A DNA stretch of 64,000 nucleotides from Mucilaginibacter gilvus. Its GTDB lineage: Bacteria; Bacteroidota; Bacteroidia; Sphingobacteriales; Sphingobacteriaceae. The stretch lies in the NCBI RefSeq assembly GCF_004054195.1, contig NZ_SBIW01000006.1, forward strand, positions 424,816 to 488,815, written 5' to 3'. The notes under the pieces are model-generated. The model had not been told where the DNA came from. It searched no databases and worked only from the letters and a program-made list of their open reading frames with translations. This document shows positions 1-9,402 of the stretch, in pieces (the stretch's first letter is position 1; each line of letters begins with the position of its first letter). The position numbers and the translations under genes are program-made.

Positions 1-2756
1 TGGGCAAGGCTGCTAATCTCTTGTTCATGCTCTTTACTTTTAACTAAGCCACCAACCTTTAAAATGTCACTTACAATGCTGATTTGATTAGTTAAGGTTT
101 TGAGAAAGCTTAACAACTCCTCAATCAAACGGCCTGCCTCTTGTTTTAACTGCAGGGTATACAGTTTTACATTGATAGCTTTAAGCGGATGGCCTTGGGG
201 GCTACCGATCAAGGTACCCGCCGCCTGTAAATCGGTGGCAACATCGCGCCAAACAATAACATGATCTGGTGTGAGGGTTTGGATAGATTCTGACGGAAAG
301 CTAACATGATCCTCACCTTGCGGCAACTGGCTGTATTGCGTAAATAAGTCGAACAAAGAATATCCGAAAGGATACTTTTCGTGCAAAGCGGCTACATATA
401 CATTCAGTTCGTTTCGCAGACTGTACAAGCGTTCCGCTTCCGAAATAAAATTGTCAGGCGCATCCTTCTGCACTATTTCCGTAGCTGCCTTAAGCTGCTC
501 CAGCACGGCAGATTTTTTTGACTTGTTTGAATGCAGTTCTAAACAAAACGCGCCGATACCTATCGCCTCCAACCGGCTTTCCACTACATCAAGCGCGGCC
601 TTCTTGGCAGCCACAAACAGTACTTTTTTACCGGCGTAAAGCGCGTTGGCTATAATGTTGGTAATGGTTTGCGATTTACCTGTACCCGGCGGGCCGTGCA
701 GCACAAAACTTTTGCCTTCGCCAGAAGTTAAGATAGCCTGCAGTTGCGATGAATCTGAGCTGATGGGCAGCGCTACATTCTTGGGATGCAGCTGCCCATC
801 TTCAATAGCCATGCCCGAGGTGTCCTCTTCCGGCTGCCACTCCAGTTTGCCGGATATAAGACTGGCTACTACCTTATTGCGGGCAAGCTTATCGGCATTA
901 TTATGTATATCGTTCCATAAAATAAACTTGCTAAACGAGAATGTGCCCAGCAACGCCTGTTCCTCAATATCCCAGCGCGATTTGGTCATGATGGCCTGGC
1001 GGATGATGTTGAAGATGAGTTTCACATCTACACCACTCTCATCCTTCGGCAAGGTTTCCAAGCCACCAATGGTGATGCCAAAATCCTGCCTTATCATCTC
1101 CAGCAGGGTAATATTCATGATGGTTTCTTCTTCGCGGGTGCGGATAACGTAGCCTTTTTGCGCCGATTTTCGGATGATCTCTACCGGCAAAAGCAATATG
1201 GGTGCGTAGCGCGGTCGCTCGCTCAAATCTGTTTCAAACCATCTTAATAAGCCCAAACCCACATAAAGCGTATTGGCACCGTTCTCTTCTATCGAAAGTC
1301 GCGACGAGCGGTATAAGTTGGTAAGGCTATTACCTAATTCCATTTCGGATAGGTAAGTTCTTAATCGCCGTTGGCCCAACTCATTTTTTACGAGGTCGGC
1401 AATGGGATCGGTTTGATGCAGGGCTTCGTACACACCAGTATCGCGCTGGTTATTATCCCAGTCTGATGGTTTTGCCAGCATCTGGAACTCCGTCCCGGCA
1501 GATAGAGCATCCTCTAGTTTACCGGCGTTTATGGTGATAAACTGGATCACGCTTTTTGTGATACGGATGTTAAGCAGGCTATTGCGCAGGGTAAGATCAA
1601 GCAGCTTACGTTCCCAAAGGCGTTGTTTGGATACATCTATTTTTTCGCTATGCACCAATTTTTGCCCAACAAATATATCATCAGGCAAGGCACTTTCACG
1701 CAATTGCCGGGTTTCTTCTACTATCTCCCAGCCGTTTGGTGTAGGCACCCGTAACGGAAGCGGCCGAATGCCGCTGAACCGCGCGCGCTTAATATCTATA
1801 AATAACAAAAAATCGCTGATGCGGAGTAATTTCTGGTCGGCAGAGCGCACTGCGTCATCAAAAGAGGTGTTGTTGCCTGCGTTCATGCAGGTGGCTTCCA
1901 CCACCACAATATCGTTGATCCCATCTGCAGATCGCTTGGTTATCAGCGAAGGATCGTCGTTCACAGCATCTGCGAAGGATTCATCAATAAGCCAGCCACC
2001 GGCAAAGGCATGGCCCTTAACCATGGTAATAATTGGATGTATGCCAACTGCCTCCAGGCAGGCGGCGTACAGCAGAGAAAGGTCGAGGCAATTAGCCAGC
2101 TTATTAGCAAAAATAGTATCCGCCAGCCTTATCCTTTGCCCCCCTTCTTCAAAACTTGCCGGCACGGTACAATAGATAAATTGCATAGCGGCAATAGCTT
2201 CGTAAATGGCGGCCATTTGCTTACGCACCCGGTTGGGGTTGCGGCTTTGGTATTCGTCGAAAGATGGGTTGCCGGTCCATTTTTCTAATATGGCCGATGC
2301 CGCGACGATTATCTTTACAATTTGAGGGTGGTTTGGCGTTATAAAAGCCGCCAGCATTTCGGGCAGCAAGCCGAGGCCGTTCCATTGGTCATAGGCGAGC
2401 AGATCAACCCCGTAGTGCTCCTGGTATTCAATTTCACCATCGGCTGTGATGGTTAAAATGAATTTACCTGCCGCCCGCTCCGTAAGTTCGGCCAGGTATT
2501 TTGATGATATAACCGGTGAAATGTTTTTAAAAGAGTGGCTTTCCTGGTCTCTCAAAACCCCTGTCGATTGCTTCCATACCGCCGCGAAATCCGGCTCGGA
2601 TGATAGTTCAACCGTTACATTTTGCCAATCGTAACCCGATACGTTTTTAATGGCCAGTTGCCTGATAACGGGGACGTGGTTTTGCTGCAGCGCGAAATTT
2701 ATTACGGGCGAATACTCAAAATTCACCACTGTTTTTGGCAGGGTTTGGCTACTCAT
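1..2756 (-). CDS. DUF4011/COG1112-type superfamily 1 helicase, 5' part (runs off the window)
   Basis: An open frame runs leftwards from an ATG at 2756 to the window edge, at least 918 codons, so the C-terminus is missing. A transglutaminase-like Cys/His segment lies near residues 210-250 (Cys about 223 in NCLDLSLLYAACLEAVG, then a GHAFAGGW stretch). A clear Walker A motif, GPPGTGKSQT, has its Lys at about residue 694, in frame with the start. This order (unknown N-terminal part, DUF4011-like middle, P-loop helicase) fits large COG1112 superfamily I DNA/RNA helicases, some of which occur in defence islands (for example the helicase of Mokosh). Helicase motifs after Walker A and any C-terminal nuclease domain lie outside the window. 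A defence role is inference only. The plus-strand frames across this span are shadows. Confidence 0.8.
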   Translation of the reverse strand, partial: MSSQTLPKTVVNFEYSPVINFALQQNHVPVIRQLAIKNVSGYDWQNVTVELSSEPDFAAVWKQSTGVLRDQESHSFKNISPVISSKYLAELTERAAGKFILTITADGEIEYQEHYGVDLLAYDQWNGLGLLPEMLAAFITPNHPQIVKIIVAASAILEKWTGNPSFDEYQSRNPNRVRKQMAAIYEAIAAMQFIYCTVPASFEEGGQRIRLADTIFANKLANCLDLSLLYAACLEAVGIHPIITMVKGHAFAGGWLIDESFADAVNDDPSLITKRSADGINDIVVVEATCMNAGNNTSFDDAVRSADQKLLRISDFLLFIDIKRARFSGIRPLPLRVPTPNGWEIVEETRQLRESALPDDIFVGQKLVHSEKIDVSKQRLWERKLLDLTLRNSLLNIRITKSVIQFITINAGKLEDALSAGTEFQMLAKPSDWDNNQRDTGVYEALHQTDPIADLVKNELGQRRLRTYLSEMELGNSLTNLYRSSRLSIEENGANTLYVGLGLLRWFETDLSERPRYAPILLLPVEIIRKSAQKGYVIRTREEETIMNITLLEMIRQDFGITIGGLETLPKDESGVDVKLIFNIIRQAIMTKSRWDIEEQALLGTFSFSKFILWNDIHNNADKLARNKVVASLISGKLEWQPEEDTSGMAIEDGQLHPKNVALPISSDSSQLQAILTSGEGKSFVLHGPPGTGKSQTITNIIANALYAGKKVLFVAAKKAALDVVESRLEAIGIGAFCLELHSNKSKKSAVLEQLKAATEIVQKDAPDNFISEAERLYSLRNELNVYVAALHEKYPFGYSLFDLFTQYSQLPQGEDHVSFPSESIQTLTPDHVIVWRDVATDLQAAGTLIGSPQGHPLKAINVKLYTLQLKQEAGRLIEELLSFLKTLTNQISIVSDILKVGGLVKSKEHEQEISSLA

Positions 2757-2849
2757 AGTTGGAGGTTAAGATAACAATTTATCGTAATCAAATTATCTGC
2801 CGATATTTTGGTTTACTCCACTGATGAACAAAATAAATTATATGGCAAA

Positions 2850-2885
2850 AAAAACAGTCTTGACGATATCGTCAAGACTGTTTTT
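2850..2885. terminator. 36-bp perfect palindrome, bidirectional terminator
   Basis: Two 18-base arms meet at GATATC (centre 2867/2868) with no unpaired loop bases, bordered by an A-run on the left and a T-run on the right. RNA from either strand would form a stem followed by U residues. It lies about 60 bases past the stop of the recombinase relic and upstream of the helicase gene, so it would insulate the helicase from readthrough. Confidence 0.7.
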
Positions 2886-2966
2886 GAATTGGGTAGTGAA
2901 CCCTATTGGACTTTTTTCGAACCATTTTCTAGAAGACTTGAAAGTAGTTAGCCATATACTTTAAGC

Positions 2967-2991
2967 GGTTCGAGCCCAGTCTGGGCAGCCA
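2967..2991 (+). other. tRNA 3'-end-like remnant beside recombinase relic
   Basis: GGTTCGAGCCC followed by AGTCTGGGCAGCCA looks like a T-loop (TTCGAGC) plus acceptor strand ending in CCA, antisense to the recombinase relic. No upstream cloverleaf was found and the T-stem does not pair well, so it is a scrap such as an attachment-site core rather than a working tRNA. Confidence 0.4.
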
Positions 2992-2995
2992 GAAT

Positions 2996-3025
2996 GGGCA
3001 AGCACGAAAAATCGGTCGCTTGCCC
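2996..3025. terminator. GGGCAAGC hairpin in the recombinase 3' end
   Basis: GGGCAAGC and GCTTGCCC form an 8-bp stem near the end of the minus-strand recombinase relic, preceded on that strand by an A-run. A related hairpin occupies the equivalent place in the right relic (13424-13454), so it is a conserved part of this recombinase 3' end, probably its terminator. Confidence 0.4.
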
Positions 3026-3504
3026 TTCTTTTTTTCCAACTATTTTTCTGTTAATCAAGTAGATACAAGAGTATAATTCACTCGTAAAAGCGGTTCGATG
3101 TTGCAATTCCTCGAAAGTGAACTTTTGGGGGTACATCCAACCAATTAATTTCCGCTTTTCTGAAGTTGTTGATTTTGAATGTATTGCGTCAAGCTGTGTC
3201 AATTTGGTAATTGCTTTCTTAAGCATCGGTTCTATATTTTCAGCTTTAGAATTTACCGCTGCCGCCTCTGCTAACTTCGCTTCCAGTACGTTTATCTTAT
3301 ATTCATTTTCAGACTTAATGGTTTTGTAATCCACGCCGTCAATGTCGCCATTCAAAAGTAACTCCCTTGCTTTGGCAATACGGCGGAAGGTAAAGGTAGT
3401 GCTACTAAACTGATAGGGATGATTTAAAAAATCGTTGGTTAAGTCGTACAAGTAGTCATCAATAGTCAAATTTTTTGTGAGTGCCAGCAACCACATTACA
3501 GCTG

Positions 3505-3863
3505 ATATTTATGAGTACTCCCTTAAACTTTTTTTGTGCGATCTTAAAATCCATATAAGAAACGAGATCTTGTTCTTTAAAGAACTTATTTGTCTCCAAT
3601 TGTAGAAATAAGCTTTCCATCAATATTTTTATGACTAGATAAAATCCCAAGGCAAGGCAAATGTTCAGGGTTCCACTTGTGCCTAGTACCTTTGCGAGGC
3701 TGAACCTACCGGTTACATTCAGCAGAACCGATAGGGCATGCATGCATATAAATATTTGTAAGATGGCTTTAAAATATAGCGGGTTATTATCACCTTTTAT
3801 TTTGAGTAGCCTGATTAAACGAAGGGATATAACGATACCAAAGACCGATAACGCGATTACCAT
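3505..3863 (-). pseudogene. MscS-like mechanosensitive channel fragment
   Basis: The frame starts at an ATG at 3863 and encodes several hydrophobic segments, with a pattern (N-x-T-G-R-F-S-L-A-K, then FYLVIKILMESLFLQL) resembling the transmembrane region ahead of the pore in Bacteroidetes MscS-family channels. Coding similarity fades near FKGVL, where the serine recombinase relic begins in another frame. The pore-lining helix and the cytoplasmic beta domain are missing, so this is a truncated gene left by a recombination event near 3505. The MscS assignment rests on pattern only; another small multipass membrane protein is possible. Confidence 0.4.
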
Positions 3864-3934
3864 TCATTATCTTTAATCGGTCGGGTAGAGTTCTCGTTTG
3901 CCTGATAGCCGTCCATTATTTACCTATTACGCAA

Positions 3935-3972
3935 AAATAAAAAGCCACACCCAGTTATGGCAGGTGTGGCTT
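3935..3972 (-). terminator. Rho-independent terminator of the phosphatase operon
   Basis: AAGCCACACC and GGTGTGGCTT form a 10-bp stem with an 11-base loop; on the minus strand it is followed by TTTTTATTTTT. It lies just past the stop at 3998 and ends the TonB receptor/lipoprotein/phosphatase operon. Confidence 0.85.
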
Positions 3973-3997
3973 GAGCGCTAATCATTAATGATCTATG

Positions 3998-4555
3998 TCA
4001 GAAATTACAATCCTTACCAGGATTAATATTTTCCTTATCACGAGTCAGGTTCGCTGTGCCATTTTGAAAGGTCACAATCCAAATGGTATCGTAATCATCG
4101 TCAGGCCATAGCAGATTATTGTCTTTAACTCCCAGGGCCCTTACAATAGCCGCTATTGTTTTATGATTCCAGGCAACAAGAATGGTACCGGCTTTTGTCT
4201 TTATATCGGCAGCTACCCCCGCAGTATCCTTCTCTACCCTGGCACTGTTTATCGTAAGATTGTATTTTACAGCCAGGGGTACAATAGTCTCAAACATACG
4301 CGCATGTTTAGTCACTTCTCCGACACCTAAAGAAGGGACATAAGTATAGGCTGGTATACCAAATTTACCTACAAGTACAGCTGGCAATTTTAACGATCTA
4401 TTGTAACCCTGGCAGGTAAGGTTATCTCCCTTAAGAGGCTTCTCTGCGTGACGTATTAATATAACTTTTAAATCAGGCGTTTGCGCCCGGGTAAATCCGA
4501 TGTAGAAAAAGCTAAACGTTATTAGTAAGCACAATATTTTTAATAAGTATTTCAT
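3998..4555 (-). CDS. Exported histidine phosphatase family protein
   Basis: A 185-residue protein with an N-terminal signal peptide ending near AQT (residues about 1-25). The histidine phosphatase signature LIRHAEKP lies near residues 33-40 and a second conserved His in AWNHKT near 130. The family uses the first His as a phosphoenzyme intermediate on phosphate esters; the substrate is not visible here. It is the last gene of a minus-strand operon after the beta-helix lipoprotein (7-base gap) and the TonB receptor, so it may release phosphate in the periplasm or at the surface from a ligand handled by that receptor. This is inference. The stop is TGA, showing TGA is a normal stop in this genome. 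Confidence 0.85.
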   Translation of the reverse strand: MKYLLKILCLLITFSFFYIGFTRAQTPDLKVILIRHAEKPLKGDNLTCQGYNRSLKLPAVLVGKFGIPAYTYVPSLGVGEVTKHARMFETIVPLAVKYNLTINSARVEKDTAGVAADIKTKAGTILVAWNHKTIAAIVRALGVKDNNLLWPDDDYDTIWIVTFQNGTANLTRDKENINPGKDCNF

Positions 4556-4562
4556 CCCTATA

Positions 4563-5984
4563 TTAGTGTAAGTTGCCGGTTCCGTTTAACTGATATGCAC
4601 CAAGGTCGACACCGGGAGGGGTTGCATCTGAAAGGCCGTAAATTTTGTCCATCGGTACCACAATCAAAGGTTTAATGCTTATGTTGCCCTTACCGATCAA
4701 AGGTGAATTTGGCTGCAATCTAAAATTAAAATTTCCAACTGCACTATATTGAGCAAATGGGCGGTTTACCGGCAACGGGAAATTTAAAAACATTGGTGCG
4801 CTTTTTTGTACAACGTCTGTACCATCATAAATGGATCCCAAAGTATAACTTACAGGAAGGTATTTGGCCGTTGAAGTGATAGACGGAAAATCTGTTGATT
4901 GCGGCTGGGTAATGTATCCTGTTGGATAAAATTGGTTGGCCACACTTAACGAGTCAGCGTATTGATAGTTATTGCCGTAAGTTAAGTGTGCAATATCAGC
5001 AATAGGGCTACCAACAACACGATAACCGAATTTACAATTTACAGCTACGTTATTATAATACATGCCTGACGCCCCCTCTTCAAAATTGATCGAGCCACCA
5101 CGTCCGCTTTGAACCTGCCTGTAACCACCACTGATAAAAGTATTGTTATACATTACGATATTGGTTTGCGGTGCTCCCGTTGCCTGGCCTTTATTTGAAG
5201 CTTTCTGCCCGTTGGTTGCCGTCCCGATAAATAGGTTATAGGCTAACGTGCCTACAGACCCTCCTTTTATATTCAAACAATCGCCGCCACTTACGCCGTT
5301 TTTTTCAAATGTACTACGGAAAATAGCCAGCTTACCGGCCGAGATGCGGATAGGATCATCCACACCACCATACAGCCACGAGTCTTCCATAATAAAGCTC
5401 CCTTTATAATTGGCGAACAAGATGCTGAACTGGTTGCCAGTACCTGCTCCGGCAATGGTTGATGTTGCTTTACCTTCTGTTAAGCCGGCGTATTCAACGT
5501 GTGTCCATCTTAAAACCATAAGGTTACATGTAGGGCCGCCAATGATACCTTTCCATTTACCCGCGTAGGCAGGATCGTTGGCAGGTAAAAACCCACCGGG
5601 CGCATCATTTTTAGTTATACCACCCACCGTTATATAATTTGGTTGGTCTTTAGAACCGTTGCTTACTAATGTACCTAACGCGATCAAACTACTTCCCAAA
5701 CCCATTTTTAGGGTTACACCCGGCTGCAGTAGCAATGTATCAGTTGGATTAATTACCAGGTCGCAACCATCGGCCACAGTATATGTTTTTCCGGAAAGCA
5801 TGGTACCCTTTACCGGTACTACTGTACTACCACCACTGCAGGACAGTGGGGCGGCATCGCTAACCGGATTGGCGGCAGGTGGCGTATAGTTATATATATC
5901 TGTATGTTCGCCTTTCCATTTCTGGCAGCTACTTAATACGGCCAGTATTATAAGGCAAAATATGGCGGAAATGATTCTTTTCAT
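4563..5984 (-). CDS. Parallel beta-helix surface lipoprotein
   Basis: 473 residues beginning with a lipoprotein signal peptide whose lipobox ends at Cys 20 (LSSCQKW). A Pro/Ala linker is followed by many short repeating strands (for example YNNTFISGG, MYYNNVAVN, IFRSTFEKNG), typical of right-handed parallel beta-helix proteins. No catalytic pectate-lyase residues were recognised, so it may bind rather than cut. It lies 11 bases after the TonB receptor and 7 bases before the phosphatase. The position where SusD normally sits is occupied by this protein, which suggests it is the receptor's surface partner. That role is inference. Confidence 0.75.
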   Translation of the reverse strand: MKRIISAIFCLIILAVLSSCQKWKGEHTDIYNYTPPAANPVSDAAPLSCSGGSTVVPVKGTMLSGKTYTVADGCDLVINPTDTLLLQPGVTLKMGLGSSLIALGTLVSNGSKDQPNYITVGGITKNDAPGGFLPANDPAYAGKWKGIIGGPTCNLMVLRWTHVEYAGLTEGKATSTIAGAGTGNQFSILFANYKGSFIMEDSWLYGGVDDPIRISAGKLAIFRSTFEKNGVSGGDCLNIKGGSVGTLAYNLFIGTATNGQKASNKGQATGAPQTNIVMYNNTFISGGYRQVQSGRGGSINFEEGASGMYYNNVAVNCKFGYRVVGSPIADIAHLTYGNNYQYADSLSVANQFYPTGYITQPQSTDFPSITSTAKYLPVSYTLGSIYDGTDVVQKSAPMFLNFPLPVNRPFAQYSAVGNFNFRLQPNSPLIGKGNISIKPLIVVPMDKIYGLSDATPPGVDLGAYQLNGTGNLH

Positions 5985-5995
5985 CTTTTTATTTT

Positions 5996-8824
5996 TTATA
6001 ATTTATATCTTAAACCACCAAGAAATGATGTTTTGTAGTAATCGCTTTGCACCAGGGTCTGCGCTGCAATGTCTTGTTTACCCAAAAATTCCTGTTGTTT
6101 GGCGTCCAGGCTGCCATGTGGAAATTTTAGATAGATTTTGCTGGCAGCATTTGTAATGTTGTTGATCTTACCGTAAAAAGAAAGCTTTTTACCAATGGTT
6201 TTCTCAAATGAAAAATCTAACTGGTTGTAAGCATGCTGGTAAAAATCAAGACTAGCATATGGCGATACCTGCGTTAGCCGCTCGCCCGTATAAACAAACG
6301 CTGCCTGCATATCTATGCCTAGTTTTGCGCTCTTAAATAAAACCGATGCATTACCAACGTGGTCTGCCTGGCCCTGTAAAGGGCGGGTTTCATTAACAAT
6401 GGTTTGGATAGAACCCGCGGTAGGGTCGTTAACATACAATAATTTGTTAGTGCTGATCCTTGAGTGGGTGTAAGTATAATTTACCGAGAAACCTATCAGC
6501 CCGAAGAATTTGGTTGCCAAAACTTCCGCACCATAATTAGTAGCATTGCCCGCATCGTTTTGAGGTTTTATCACCTGTGAGCTTGGGCCGCCGTCACGTA
6601 CTACAAAGTACTCGATCGGGTTATAGATTTTTTTGAAGAAAGTACCCACCAATACCTGGTCAGATCCGCCCGGGAAAAGCTCGTAGCGCAAATCATAGTT
6701 ATCGGCAGTGATGTGTTTTAATAACGGGTTACCTACTTGGTCATAATACTCGCCCGAAACTTTATAAGGAACAAGCTCTCCAAAACCAGGACGGCTGATC
6801 GAGGCAAAATACGAAGCGCGGATATTCTGTCTGTCAGTCAATGCATATTTTAAGTGAACGCTTGGCAGCAAATCGCTATAAATAATCGTACCGGTGCGCT
6901 GGGTAACTGTTGCCGGCGATTGCGTGCCATAGGTCATGTAAGTATTTTCAACCCTGACACCGCCAAGTATTTGTAATTTGGGAAAAGGATTAAATTTTAC
7001 CTGTAAGTATTCTGCGTTATCATCCTCACGCACATTGTAGTTGTTTTGAAGATCAGGATTATTGCTTCCAATACCATCTGCTGCTGAATTAAAGCCAAAT
7101 GGGATAGCCGCAAAATTATTGCTGAATAAAGTTGATTTACCGCCGGTTAACGAGTAAGTGATATAATCTGCATCTCTCAATTTGTGGCGATATAAACCAC
7201 CTAAAGCAAATTCAACGTCTGTACCAGCAATCTTTGGTGTATAAAAGAAATTAGCATAACCAGACAAGTCTCGGTCGCGATTATTTTCCCAGTGGTGGGT
7301 AAGCTTAGTGTTGTTATCAATTTCTGTAGTAACCTGACCTAAGCTATTTAATGATTTGTTTGCATCGTATGAAAAATCTATACGATCGGGCATGTGCCTT
7401 GAAGCTACAGAATAGATCCCATCCCAGTTCAGGTGGAATTTATCGCTGATGATGTGCTCACCATGAAGTGTTCCGTTATAAATATTCTGTTTGGTTAAGG
7501 TGTTTCGGTCGGCAAGCGTGATCTGCTTGCTTAAGTTGGTTGAGTTCAAGCCAAGTCCTAAGGTATCCGAAGTTAACCTCGACTCATATTCGTTTTGATG
7601 AATGTAAAGGTTATATAGCGAGATCTTGTTTTTATCGTTCATCACGTAATCAATCTTATTATGTAAACCTAAACGTTGTGTCTGGGTAGAATAAGTGCGG
7701 TCATACGCGTCAGAAAACTGCGGGGAATTAGGCAGTGGGATTGCTGATGGCTGCGCATTTGGCGTTAACTGTTTAGAATTTGAACCGCGGTAGATATTTT
7801 GGTAGCTGCCGGAAATTATAATGCCCAGTTTGTTGTTAAGGAACCTATCGCCAATGGTTAAACCGGCTGTTGAGCTTGAGGGATTGTTTAGGCTGTGTTG
7901 ACTGGTGTAAGCACGGTTGCTGAAATCAGCAGGTGAAGCCGCAAAACTGTTGCCATTGATCATGGCAGGAGATTTCACGTTAGGCGACGGATTAAAAGCA
8001 CTAAACAATCGTCCGTCAGAGAATAAAGAAGAGAAACCTGCCGACGCATTAGCACTTAAGGTAAAGTGGTAGGGAGCGCTTTTCATAATCAAATTCATGG
8101 CACCTCCAATGGCATCACCTTCCATGCTTGGCGTAAGTGCTTTGATCACTTCAAGGCGCTCCAGCATTTCTGAAGGGAAAATATCCATTGGAACAAAGCG
8201 GTAGCTTGGGTCAGGGCTGGGAACTTTTATACCGTTCACTAAAGTGGAATTGTAACGCTGATCCATACCGCGTATAATAGCATAGCGGCCTTCGCCATTT
8301 GCAGATCTTTGTATGGTTACACCACTTACACGCTGCAATGCGTTACCTACCGTAACATCTGGCAGGAGTTGAATGGTATTAGACGAGAGGATATTTATAA
8401 CCATTGGGGCACTTTTTTCAAGACCGCGGGCATTTCTATCGGTCTCTTTATTAGCCTGAGCGGTAACTTTTACCTCGCTCATTTGTGTGCTGGCATCTGT
8501 CAAAAAAATGTTTACAATTCTAAGCTCAGTTGCGGCCGATAGGGTACCTTCAACTACTTTCGATGGGGCATAACCTACATAATTCACCCTGATCTGGTAA
8601 AGACCTGTTGCAACTTTTTTAAAGCTGTAAGCACCATTTAACCCTACCGAAGTATACTTGTTTTGCCCGTTTTGGGTTAAATGGACCGTTGCACCCGGTA
8701 AGGTTTCGCCCGTGCGGGAATCGGTTACTCTTCCTTCAATAGTCTGCGCTATTAGCCCGGAAGAAAATGATGAGAATATAAACAGGAAAAAAAGGATTTT
8801 GTTGTAAGAGTGTATAAATTTCAT
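5996..8824 (-). CDS. TonB-dependent outer-membrane receptor
   Basis: 942 residues. A signal peptide (residues 1-26) is followed by a carboxypeptidase-regulatory-like domain (about 27-110; IEGRVTDSRTGETLPGA). The plug domain follows at about 125-250, with GNALQRVSGVTIQRS and AIIRGMDQRYNSTLVNG. Beta-barrel strands fill the rest, ending in an aromatic-poor terminal strand (GGLRYKL). The plug resembles the TIGR01782-type receptors more than SusC, and no SusD gene follows. It is the first gene of a three-gene minus-strand operon with a beta-helix lipoprotein and a histidine phosphatase. The ligand is unknown; a phosphorylated compound is one reasonable guess. The start is the only ATG that gives a complete signal peptide. 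Confidence 0.92.
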   Translation of the reverse strand: MKFIHSYNKILFFLFIFSSFSSGLIAQTIEGRVTDSRTGETLPGATVHLTQNGQNKYTSVGLNGAYSFKKVATGLYQIRVNYVGYAPSKVVEGTLSAATELRIVNIFLTDASTQMSEVKVTAQANKETDRNARGLEKSAPMVINILSSNTIQLLPDVTVGNALQRVSGVTIQRSANGEGRYAIIRGMDQRYNSTLVNGIKVPSPDPSYRFVPMDIFPSEMLERLEVIKALTPSMEGDAIGGAMNLIMKSAPYHFTLSANASAGFSSLFSDGRLFSAFNPSPNVKSPAMINGNSFAASPADFSNRAYTSQHSLNNPSSSTAGLTIGDRFLNNKLGIIISGSYQNIYRGSNSKQLTPNAQPSAIPLPNSPQFSDAYDRTYSTQTQRLGLHNKIDYVMNDKNKISLYNLYIHQNEYESRLTSDTLGLGLNSTNLSKQITLADRNTLTKQNIYNGTLHGEHIISDKFHLNWDGIYSVASRHMPDRIDFSYDANKSLNSLGQVTTEIDNNTKLTHHWENNRDRDLSGYANFFYTPKIAGTDVEFALGGLYRHKLRDADYITYSLTGGKSTLFSNNFAAIPFGFNSAADGIGSNNPDLQNNYNVREDDNAEYLQVKFNPFPKLQILGGVRVENTYMTYGTQSPATVTQRTGTIIYSDLLPSVHLKYALTDRQNIRASYFASISRPGFGELVPYKVSGEYYDQVGNPLLKHITADNYDLRYELFPGGSDQVLVGTFFKKIYNPIEYFVVRDGGPSSQVIKPQNDAGNATNYGAEVLATKFFGLIGFSVNYTYTHSRISTNKLLYVNDPTAGSIQTIVNETRPLQGQADHVGNASVLFKSAKLGIDMQAAFVYTGERLTQVSPYASLDFYQHAYNQLDFSFEKTIGKKLSFYGKINNITNAASKIYLKFPHGSLDAKQQEFLGKQDIAAQTLVQSDYYKTSFLGGLRYKL

Positions 8825-9180
8825 ACGGAACCGGGGTTAATTTTGCGCAAGTAACCTCCTGAAAACTGTGTTTTTTCTGAATTTATACGATTGTGTTAAT
8901 TCGGTAATAGATTAATAACACTACCTTAACAATACAAGTGATTTATGAAGCTTCTGGAGACGCTACCTGATTTATTCCTAAATTGATTCACACATAATGA
9001 GATCGTTTTGCTTTCTTCAATTACAAGACCAAGCATGGGTTGGCTAAATATTTAACCAATAAAAAAGTCAGAAAAGCGTTTTCTAATTAACCCCTTCCCC
9101 TCCCCAGAATACTGGGCATAATTCGAACCAAATCTTGGAGGGATTGAAATTTTTAGCAGTCTAAAGGTAGCTTAAGTTTA

Positions 9181-9206
9181 GGGGTTCGATTCCCTCCGGC
9201 TCCACC
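9181..9206 (+). other. tmRNA/tRNA 3'-end-like attachment-site core; surrounding 8825-9402 otherwise without a gene
   Basis: GGGGTTCGATTCCCTCC followed by GGCTCCACC matches a T-arm plus acceptor end as found at the 3' end of ssrA (tmRNA) and some tRNAs. The sequence to its left does not form the rest of such a gene, so this looks like the duplicated 3' end left by an integrase that uses the RNA gene as target. The rest of the 578-base gap holds the upstream region of the TonB receptor gene (near 8825-8940) and nothing else recognisable. Confidence 0.5.
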
Positions 9207-9402
9207 GAATTTAGTATTAAAACAGAGTAAATTCCTGCAAATCAAATAATTGCATACATTTCTTATATAGTCAAATATTACTAAATTAATTACTTACATT
9301 AAACTTATCCATGCAAACCTCATCACAATTGCCTCAAAACGACTTGTTTGATACAATTCTGACTTGTCTCTCCCCCCAAAGGCGGCTACTTCTTTATTTT
9401 TA

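Larger units (their letters stand above)
2948..3496 (-). pseudogene. 3' end of a serine site-specific recombinase gene (left relic)
   Basis: The roughly 180-residue frame matches only the C-terminal part of large Bacteroidetes serine recombinases: a charged coiled-coil-like stretch followed by KRKLIGWMYPQKFTFEEL and a LIN(R/K) segment. The catalytic N-terminal resolvase domain is absent and the fragment begins abruptly beside an MscS-like fragment near 3500. The same C-terminal segment recurs on the plus strand near 13.3 kb (KRKLIGSIYPEKFTFEDL), so the two relics support each other. The last residues (GLEPL) come from reading through an antisense tRNA-like 3' end, as is common for these recombinases. 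A complete gene would be well over 500 residues, so this copy cannot be active. Confidence 0.7.

Noticed and set aside
451..2634. Several plus-strand open frames (62-214 codons)
   Set aside because: They lie opposite the continuous minus-strand helicase frame, have no family features and are its shadows.
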